From Azoarcus taiwanensis (GTDB lineage Bacteria > Pseudomonadota > Gammaproteobacteria > Burkholderiales > Rhodocyclaceae), in the NCBI RefSeq assembly GCF_012910885.1, contig NZ_WTVM01000020.1:1-40156 (forward strand): DNA of 40,156 bases, written 5' to 3'. The position numbers and the translations under genes were made by a program. The notes beneath the pieces were generated by a model. That model was not told where the DNA came from. It saw nothing but the letters and a program-made list of their open reading frames with translations, and did no database searches. Positions 34,204-40,156 of the stretch are shown in pieces (position 1 is the first letter of the stretch; each line of letters starts with the position of its first letter).

Positions 34204-35061
34204 ATGGAGGATTTCGAACAGCAGGCGCAAGCCTTTTCCCAGCGCATCGAACAGGAGATCGTCGAAGGGCGGCTCAATTTTCCGACCGTGCTGGACGTGT
34301 CGATGCGCATTCGCAAGCTCGCCGCCGATCCGAAGGCCTCGCTCGACGAGATCGCTCAGGTCGTGCAGGCCGAGCCGGTGCTGAGCGCCAAGGTAGTGCG
34401 TATGGCCAACGCGGTGATGATGAACCCTTACGGCACACCGATCACGAGCGTAAAGGATGCGGTCTCGCGTATCGGTTTGTCCGCCCTGCGCTGCCTTGCC
34501 TTCGCGGTGTCATTCGAGCAACTCGCCCAGGATCACCGTTCACGCAACCTCCGACTCGTGGCATCCGGATTGTGGATGCACTCGGTGGACGTCGCCTGCT
34601 GGGCCTCGGCGATTGCCCGCGAACTCAAGGTGGCTCCGCCCGACACAGCGTTGTTTGCCGGCATGCTGGTGGACATCGGCCAGTTCTTTCTGCTTGCCCG
34701 AGCGACTGACTATCCGGCAATGGAGGCGAACATCGACCGCTTCGCGGAATTCGTGAACACCTGGCACCAGCCGGTGGGCCGCGCGATTCTCGAGGCACTG
34801 AGTCTTCCGGACAGCATCGTCGACGCCTTCTGCTACGAAGACCCCTACGGCGGCAGCTGGCCGCCCAAGGACCTCGCCGACGTGCTGTTCATCTCCTCGC
34901 TGGCAACCGAGGCACCCAACCCCTTCGACAACCTGCTTGGGGTCCACCGGCCAAGCCTGCGCGAGAACGGCGTACCGGGAGTCGACCGTGACACGATGGC
35001 GGACCTGCTCGCCAGCGCCGAGTCCCATCGCAAGGTGCTGCTCTCGACGGTGTGCGGCTGA
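34204..35061 (+). CDS. HDOD domain protein
   Basis: This 285-residue protein is mainly an HDOD domain (about residues 20-225): FPTVLDVSMRIRKLAADP, EPVLSAKVVRMANAVMM, the SVKDAVSRIGLSALR block, and LFAGMLVDIGQFFLLAR. HDOD domains resemble HD phosphohydrolases but lack the metal-binding HD pair and act as scaffolds in signalling, often with GGDEF or EAL proteins. No catalytic or receiver domain is fused. A strong GGGAGGGG ribosome-binding site precedes the ATG. It may be co-transcribed with ggt, whose GTG is 15 bp after its stop. Confidence 0.88.
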   Translation: MEDFEQQAQAFSQRIEQEIVEGRLNFPTVLDVSMRIRKLAADPKASLDEIAQVVQAEPVLSAKVVRMANAVMMNPYGTPITSVKDAVSRIGLSALRCLAFAVSFEQLAQDHRSRNLRLVASGLWMHSVDVACWASAIARELKVAPPDTALFAGMLVDIGQFFLLARATDYPAMEANIDRFAEFVNTWHQPVGRAILEALSLPDSIVDAFCYEDPYGGSWPPKDLADVLFISSLATEAPNPFDNLLGVHRPSLRENGVPGVDRDTMADLLASAESHRKVLLSTVCG

Positions 35062-35075
35062 GCAAGCGCTGACAC

Positions 35076-36803
35076 GTGGCCCGAGGGCTGCTCGCAACAT
35101 TCGCGCTCGTCGTGCTCGCCGCGGCGCCGGTGGCGGGCGCCTCACCCACGTCACAAATCGCAACTTCCCCGGAGGTGACGGGCGACGCGCGCAGTTTCAT
35201 GGTCGCGGCACCGAATCCGCTCGCAGTCGAGGCCGGGCTGGAAGTGCTGCGCAAGGGCGGCAATGCCATCGACGCCGCAGTTGCGGTTCAGATGGTGCTT
35301 GGCTTCGTCGAGTCGCCTGAAACCGGCATTGGCGGCGGCGGTTTTCTCCTGTACCACGACGCCGCGAGCGGTCGCACGACGCTCTTCGACGGCCGCGAAA
35401 CCGCGCCTCTTGCGGCGCGCCCGGATCGCTTTCGTCTACTGGGCCAGGCACTGCCACTGTGGGCGGCAATCCCCTCCGGACGAGCCGTCGGAGTGCCCGG
35501 TCTGGTGGCGATGCTCGAATCCGCCCATCGCCAGCACGGCACGATGGCCTGGGCCGAGCTGATCGAGCCGGCGATCGGGCTGGCCGATCAGGGCGTGCCC
35601 ATGCCAGACCGTCTCCAGACACAAATCGCCGAAGACGGTTCACTGCGCGTGTTCTCGGATATGCGCGGCTACTTTCGTCGGCAGTCCGCCGACGTGCCCC
35701 CGCGGCTGACCAACCGCGAACTTGCCGACACCTTGCGTGCCCTCGCCCGCGACGGCGGCGCTGCCTTCTATCAGGGCGTGCTGGCCGAAGCGTTGGTCGA
35801 TCGGGTGCGCACGCGCCGGCCGCTCAGCGGCGACATGACGATGGCCGACCTCGCCGGCTATCGCGCGGTCGAGCGAGAGCCGGTGTGTGGACCGTACCGC
35901 GAATGGACGGTGTGCGGTGCGCCGCCGCCCTCGTCCGGAGGCATCGCGGTGCTGCAGATCCTCGGCATGCTGGAGCGTTTTCCGATGGCGGACTTCGGCC
36001 CCGGTTCGGCGATCGCACTACACCTCATCGCCGAAGCGAGCCGGCTCGCCTTCGCCGACCGCGAGCGCTATGTCGGCGACCCGGATTTCGTCGATGTACC
36101 GGTCAGCGGACTCATCGATCCCGCCTACCTCAGCGCGCGCGCCATGCTCATCGACGAGCAGTCGGCAAACCCCCGCGCCCTGCCCGGCGAACCGGGCCGA
36201 CGTGCACTGATTCGCGAAGCCGATGCCAATGCCAACTACCGCGCGAAGACGACCGGCACCTCGCACTTCAGCATCGTCGACCAGCAGGGCAATGTGGTCG
36301 CGCTCACCAGCTCGATCGAGGCGCCGTTCGGCAGCCGCATGATGAGCGGCGGCTTCTTGCTCAACAACCAGCTCACCGACTTCAGTTTCGACCCGCTACA
36401 GGACGGACGCCCGCACCCGAACGCGGTCGCACCCGGCAAGCGCCCGCGCAGTTCAATGTCGCCGGTAATGGTGTTCGACGCCGATGGCGAGCTGCGGCTC
36501 GTGCTTGGCGCGCGCGGCGGCAGCCGGATCATCGGTCATGTGGTGCGCACCCTGGTGTCGGTGCTGGACTGGGAGCTGGAGGTCGATCACGCGATCGCGC
36601 TGCCCAACTTCGTCCATCGCGGAGAGGTGTTGGAGATCGAGGCTGGCTCGCCGCTGCGCAGACATCGTGGCGCGCTCGAGCAGCTCGGACATACGGTCAC
36701 CGAAGCGACGATGGTGAGCGGCCTGCACGCGATCGAGCGCACGCCGGAGGGCTGGCGTGGCGGGGCCGATCCCCGCCTCGACGGCATTGCCGACGGTGAC
36801 TGA
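35076..36803 (+). CDS. ggt: gamma-glutamyltransferase (periplasmic)
   Basis: This 575-residue Ntn-hydrolase precursor cleaves gamma-glutamyl bonds of glutathione. The N-terminal hydrophobic signal (LLATFALVVLAAAPVAGA) predicts export, with cleavage after an AxA-type site near residue 22. It self-cleaves before the catalytic threonine T395 (GTSHFSIVD) into large and small subunits. PPPSSGG and NNQLTDFSF are typical of the active site and lid. The GTG start at 35076 has no good ribosome-binding site but is supported by the signal peptide and by proximity to the HDOD gene. It is close to the downstream PPDK-like gene (17 bp). Confidence 0.93.
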   Translation: MARGLLATFALVVLAAAPVAGASPTSQIATSPEVTGDARSFMVAAPNPLAVEAGLEVLRKGGNAIDAAVAVQMVLGFVESPETGIGGGGFLLYHDAASGRTTLFDGRETAPLAARPDRFRLLGQALPLWAAIPSGRAVGVPGLVAMLESAHRQHGTMAWAELIEPAIGLADQGVPMPDRLQTQIAEDGSLRVFSDMRGYFRRQSADVPPRLTNRELADTLRALARDGGAAFYQGVLAEALVDRVRTRRPLSGDMTMADLAGYRAVEREPVCGPYREWTVCGAPPPSSGGIAVLQILGMLERFPMADFGPGSAIALHLIAEASRLAFADRERYVGDPDFVDVPVSGLIDPAYLSARAMLIDEQSANPRALPGEPGRRALIREADANANYRAKTTGTSHFSIVDQQGNVVALTSSIEAPFGSRMMSGGFLLNNQLTDFSFDPLQDGRPHPNAVAPGKRPRSSMSPVMVFDADGELRLVLGARGGSRIIGHVVRTLVSVLDWELEVDHAIALPNFVHRGEVLEIEAGSPLRRHRGALEQLGHTVTEATMVSGLHAIERTPEGWRGGADPRLDGIADGD

Positions 36804-36820
36804 ACGACAGGAGCAATCGC

Positions 36821-39385
36821 ATGAGTACTTCCGTCCGCCCCCCGTTCGCCCCGACGACAGGCCTGCCGGGTCTCGATGCAATCCTGAGCGGTGTCGCACC
36901 GGGTGACAACATCGTCTGGCAGATCCAGACGCTGGACGAATATCTCGCCCTGGTCACGCCTTACGCCGAAGCGGCCCGCGACCAGGGACGTCCGCTGATC
37001 TATTTCCGTTTTGCCGCGCACCCGCGCCTGTTGCCCGAAGACACTCATGCCGAGGTCCATCATCCCGATCCCGCCGACGGTTTCGACGCCTTCGTCGACC
37101 AGGTCCACCGTGTCATCGAAGCGGCCGGCACCGAGGCGATGTACGTTTTCGACTGCCTGTCCGAACTGGCCGAGGCCTGGCAGTCGGACCGCATGATGGC
37201 GAACTTCTTCCGCCTGACCTGCCCCCGTTTGTTCGATCTCGATACCGTCACCTACTTCGGCATCTACCGCAACACCCATGCGCGCCCGGCGCTCGCCCTG
37301 ATCACCGAAACCACGCAGTTTCTGCTCGATGTATTCCGTAGCCGCGGCCAGCATTACATCAGGCCGGTCAAGGTGCGACACGGCTCCAGCGCGGTGATGA
37401 ACCTGATCCACGCCTGGGAACCCGGCGACCGGTTCCGGCCGGTCGCCGACAGCGGCACGGTCTCCGAGATTCTGGCGCGCTCGGAATGGCTTGGTCTGGA
37501 GGACGACCGGATCACCGGCCACTGGCAGCGCCACTTCGCAGCCGCCCGCCAGGTGCTCGCCAGAAGACATTCCGGCAACCCGGACCCCGAGGCCGAGCGC
37601 GAATGGTTCGAGCGGCTGTCACGTCTGCTGTTTCCCGGCGATGTGCCAATGGCACGTCTCATCGACGCCTACCTCACGCTGGACGACCTGATCGCGATGC
37701 GCGAACGCATGATCGGCATCGGCTCGATCGGCGGCAAGGCGCTGGGCATGCTGCTCGCGCGGGCGATCCTGCGCAAGGAGGCGCCGGAGCAACACGCGAA
37801 GCTCGAGGCGCACGACTCCTTCTACGTCGGCACCGTCGTCTTCGACAGTTTTCTGGTCTACAACAAGGTCTGGTGGATACGGCGGCGTCAGCGCGATCCC
37901 GAGCATTTTCTCGATGACCTCGACCTGGCCCGCGATCGCATTCTGTCGGGCACCTTCCCGGACGCCACGATCCGTCAGTTCGAGGGCATGCTCGACTACT
38001 TCGGCGAGTGGCCGTTCATCGTGCGCTCGAGCTCGCGCCTTGAAGACCGTTACGGCAACGCCTTCGCGGGCCAGTACGACAGCGTGTTCTGCGTAAATCA
38101 GGGCCCGCGCGAGAAGCGCCTCGCCGACCTGCTCGACGCGGTGCGCCAGGTCTATGCCAGCACACTGTCCGAACAGGCTCTGCGTTACCGCCAGCGACGC
38201 GGACTGCTCGACGATGAGGAGCAGATGGCGCTGCTCATCATGCGGGTCTCGGGCACTGCCGGGCGACGCTACTTTCATCCACACGCGGCCGGGGTGGGCC
38301 TGTCGGTCAATCCCTATCCATGGAACCCGAAGATCGACATGCGTGCTGGCGTCGTGCGCCTGGTCGCCGGTCTCGGTACCCGGGCGGTGGATCGCAGCGA
38401 TGACGACTACACCCGACTGATTGCGCTCAACGCACCCGACCTGCGCCCGGAGAGCAACTTTGGCGCCATCGCCCGCCACGCCCAGCGCCGTATGGACGCA
38501 CTCGATCTCGAGCGCAACGAGGTAATCTCCGGACGGTTCGCCGATATCGTCGCCGGCGAGTCCGACTTCCCGATGGACTTGTTCACCACCCGCGAAGACC
38601 ACGACCGACCGCCGTTCCTGACCTTCGACGGGCTGGTGACACGCACCGCATTCGTCGACGACATGCGCGCCATCCTGCAGTGTCTGCACCAGGCCTACCG
38701 GCACGCGGTCGAAACCGAGTTCGCGCTCAACTTCCAGCCCGATGGCCAGTACCGCATCAATCTGTTGCAGTGTCGCCCGATGCAGGTCCGCGACCTGGCC
38801 GGCACCACTTCCGAACCCCCCGCCAACGCGCCCCGCCTGGCCAACGCGCGTGGCGCGGTGATCGGCCCCAGCCGAACCCTGCAGCCCGACCGCATCGTCT
38901 TCGTCGTGCCGTCGGCCTTCGCGCCACTGCGCCAGGCCGACCGCCTCACCGTCACCCGGCTCGTCGGCCGGATCAACCGCGCCAGCGCCGACCGCGTGCT
39001 GCTGATGCTCGGCCCTGGCCGCTGGGGGTCACGCGATCCGGCTCTCGGGCTACCGGTGGCCTTCGCCGAGATCAACCATGTCGCAGCCCTGTGCGAGATC
39101 GTCGCGATGCACGACAACCTCGTGCCGGACGTTTCGCTCGGCACGCACTTTCTCAACGAGCTCATCGAGGCGGACATGCTGTACTTCGCGCTGTTTCCCA
39201 AGCTCGAAGGCAACCTGCTCGACGAAACCTCGATCACCGCGTGGCCGAACCGGCTCACTGAGCTCGAGCCCGATGCCGCGAGATGGGTCGATGTCGTCCG
39301 GGTCATCGATCCGACGCCGGGCGAGGTCGTACTCTACGCCGATGCCGAACGCCAGCAGGTGGTGATCACGCGCGAACCGGACTGA
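36821..39385 (+). CDS. PEP/pyruvate-binding domain protein with a KaiC-like N-terminal domain lacking Walker A
   Basis: This 854-residue cytoplasmic protein has three parts. Residues about 10-230 resemble a KaiC/RecA fold: TTGLPGLDAILSGVAPGD starts like KaiC, but the place of the P-loop is taken by QIQTLDEYLALV, and YVFDCLSELAEAW follows as a Walker B-like strand. Residues about 298-655 match the N-terminal, ATP-grasp domain of PEP synthase/PPDK: SIGGKALGM, RSSSRLEDRYGNAFAGQYDS and the terminal QCRPMQ. The phospho-histidine swivel and the PEP-binding barrel are missing. Residues about 680-854 are a further domain with GPGRWGSRDPALGLPV. It is therefore unlikely to be a PEP synthase by itself. 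An AGGAG ribosome-binding site precedes it. It follows ggt by 17 bp. Confidence 0.8.
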   Translation: MSTSVRPPFAPTTGLPGLDAILSGVAPGDNIVWQIQTLDEYLALVTPYAEAARDQGRPLIYFRFAAHPRLLPEDTHAEVHHPDPADGFDAFVDQVHRVIEAAGTEAMYVFDCLSELAEAWQSDRMMANFFRLTCPRLFDLDTVTYFGIYRNTHARPALALITETTQFLLDVFRSRGQHYIRPVKVRHGSSAVMNLIHAWEPGDRFRPVADSGTVSEILARSEWLGLEDDRITGHWQRHFAAARQVLARRHSGNPDPEAEREWFERLSRLLFPGDVPMARLIDAYLTLDDLIAMRERMIGIGSIGGKALGMLLARAILRKEAPEQHAKLEAHDSFYVGTVVFDSFLVYNKVWWIRRRQRDPEHFLDDLDLARDRILSGTFPDATIRQFEGMLDYFGEWPFIVRSSSRLEDRYGNAFAGQYDSVFCVNQGPREKRLADLLDAVRQVYASTLSEQALRYRQRRGLLDDEEQMALLIMRVSGTAGRRYFHPHAAGVGLSVNPYPWNPKIDMRAGVVRLVAGLGTRAVDRSDDDYTRLIALNAPDLRPESNFGAIARHAQRRMDALDLERNEVISGRFADIVAGESDFPMDLFTTREDHDRPPFLTFDGLVTRTAFVDDMRAILQCLHQAYRHAVETEFALNFQPDGQYRINLLQCRPMQVRDLAGTTSEPPANAPRLANARGAVIGPSRTLQPDRIVFVVPSAFAPLRQADRLTVTRLVGRINRASADRVLLMLGPGRWGSRDPALGLPVAFAEINHVAALCEIVAMHDNLVPDVSLGTHFLNELIEADMLYFALFPKLEGNLLDETSITAWPNRLTELEPDAARWVDVVRVIDPTPGEVVLYADAERQQVVITREPD

Positions 39386-39433
39386 GCGTCTGCTCCCGCA
39401 GTCAAGATGCAGGGGGGCACTGCTGAGACCTGA

Positions 39434-40156
39434 TCAAACGCGCTCTACCAGTCTGGCCTCGATCGCTCCCCGCAAGGCATTGGTCAACACGATACGCTCT
39501 GCACGGCGCAGGTCCGCGAGCGTGACATGGGCCTCGCGCGCCTGCCAGGCGGGGTCCTCGAGCAGTTTCGCGCGCATCGTACCAGGCAGTATCCCACCGC
39601 CAGCAAGCGCCGGAGTCAGCCACTGGCCGTCGAGGCGCAGGAAGACGTTGCTACGTGCGCCCTCGGTGAGCCGGCCGGTTTCGTCATGAAACAACATGTC
39701 AAAGGCGCCGCGCGCCTGCGCCTCGCGCAAGGCCGCGTCATAACGGTCGCGCCAGGTCGTCTTGTGGCGCATCAGCGCGTTCATGGCCAGCATGGGAGAA
39801 CCCGCGAGCAGTAACGGCACCGGTCCCGCCGGCAACTCATCCAGCGGCACCGCGCTCAGCTCGACCTGGCCATCACGGTGCAGCACCAGTCTCAGCCGGT
39901 GCGGCTGGTCCGACGCCAGGTCCGCGCAAACTGCATCGAGCCGCGCCTCGACGGTTTTCGCGCAATACCGAAAACCGAGAGCCTGCGCACTCGCTGCTAG
40001 ACGCGCGAGATGCCGCCCGCACTGTCGCACACCCGACTCGCGCGTGGCGTAGAGGGTTTCGAACAACGCAAGACCCGGGTCGAGGCCGGTCAGGAAACTG
40101 GCCTTGAGTTCGCACTCCGCGTACTCGTCGCTGGCGACGCTGTCGATGACGATACC
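39434..40156 (-). CDS. PabB-PabC fusion, C-terminal part (aminodeoxychorismate synthase and lyase; partial)
   Basis: The reading frame is open to the right edge, so the N-terminus lies outside. The first visible residues, GIVIDSVASDEYAECELKA, are the C-terminus of a chorismate-binding PabB domain. They run directly into a class IV aminotransferase fold of the PabC type (LFETLYATRESG onward), with the PLP lysine in HKTTWRDRYD and the EGARSNVF loop. Such PabB-PabC fusions make 4-aminobenzoate from chorismate for folate synthesis. The ORF ends at 39434. It is convergent with the PPDK-like gene, with 48 bp between them. Confidence 0.88.
   Translation of the reverse strand, partial: GIVIDSVASDEYAECELKASFLTGLDPGLALFETLYATRESGVRQCGRHLARLAASAQALGFRYCAKTVEARLDAVCADLASDQPHRLRLVLHRDGQVELSAVPLDELPAGPVPLLLAGSPMLAMNALMRHKTTWRDRYDAALREAQARGAFDMLFHDETGRLTEGARSNVFLRLDGQWLTPALAGGGILPGTMRAKLLEDPAWQAREAHVTLADLRRAERIVLTNALRGAIEARLVERV

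Noticed and set aside
35459-36799. A 446-codon plus-strand frame overlapping ggt
   Set aside because: It is an Arg-rich shifted frame of ggt with no signal peptide, motif or ribosome-binding site.
39398-39423. GCAGT/ACTGC inverted repeat between the convergent PPDK-like and pabBC genes
   Set aside because: A five-base stem with a long loop and no T-run is too weak to call a terminator.

Overview
The window is high-GC, gene-dense chromosomal DNA from a betaproteobacterium. The gene set points to the Thauera/Azoarcus/Aromatoleum group (Rhodocyclales): a three-gene KorCAB 2-oxoacid:ferredoxin/NADP oxidoreductase of the type known from denitrifying aromatic degraders, a CBS-PAS-GGDEF-EAL protein, a class I PPK2, 4-hydroxyphenylpyruvate dioxygenase and a CopA/CueR copper module. 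The genus is inferred from family content, not measured. No rRNA, tRNA, CRISPR array, prophage or intact insertion sequence was seen.

Layout. 1-4.9 kb (minus): an operon of tetR, cytochrome b561, RND adaptor and RND pump; the pump runs off the left edge. A palindromic operator overlaps the tetR promoter. 5-7 kb (minus): a ribbon-helix-helix protein, a DJ-1/PfpI protein and a CbbY-like HAD phosphatase. 7.2-11.9 kb (plus): korC-korA-korB, joined by ATGA overlaps. 11.9-12.5 kb (minus): an FmdE-like protein. 12.9-15.5 kb (plus): a c-di-GMP enzyme with four CBS domains. 15.6-17.5 kb (minus): a DGC zinc-binding protein, an ArsD-like protein that has lost its N-terminal cysteines, and a fatty acid hydroxylase/sterol desaturase-type membrane enzyme. 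17.7-19.8 kb (plus): a DUF3025 protein and a stand-alone RtcB RNA ligase. 19.9-22.8 kb: copA-cueR behind a MerR-type promoter. 23-24.7 kb: a REC-Hpt protein and an unrecognised HTH protein with a structured leader. 24.8-28.7 kb: an Old Yellow Enzyme, a small membrane protein, a 27-codon ORF, hppD, a 169-bp palindromic element that supplies the hppD stop codon, and an FAH-family hydrolase. 28.8-30.9 kb: a TerB-like protein, a small membrane protein and ppk2 with a good terminator. 30.9-33.4 kb: hydroxypyruvate isomerase, glycerate 2-kinase and GlcG/HbpS (C2/C3 hydroxyacid metabolism). 33.5-39.4 kb: xpt, an HDOD protein, a periplasmic gamma-glutamyltransferase and a large PPDK-N protein with a KaiC-like N-terminus that lacks a P-loop. 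Right edge (minus): the 3' part of a pabB-pabC fusion.

How the genes work together. Most are housekeeping or stress modules in short operons. KorCAB couples oxidative 2-oxoacid decarboxylation to low-potential ferredoxin and NADP(H). CopA/CueR is a self-contained copper efflux circuit. The hyi-glycerate kinase-glcG operon channels glyoxylate-derived C3 units toward 2-phosphoglycerate, but the carboligase and semialdehyde reductase must lie elsewhere. The least explained parts are the KaiC-like/PPDK protein, the DGC plus cysteine-less ArsD pair, the DUF3025-RtcB pair, the cytochrome b561 inside an efflux operon, and the hairpin-rich leaders before xpt and the HTH protein.
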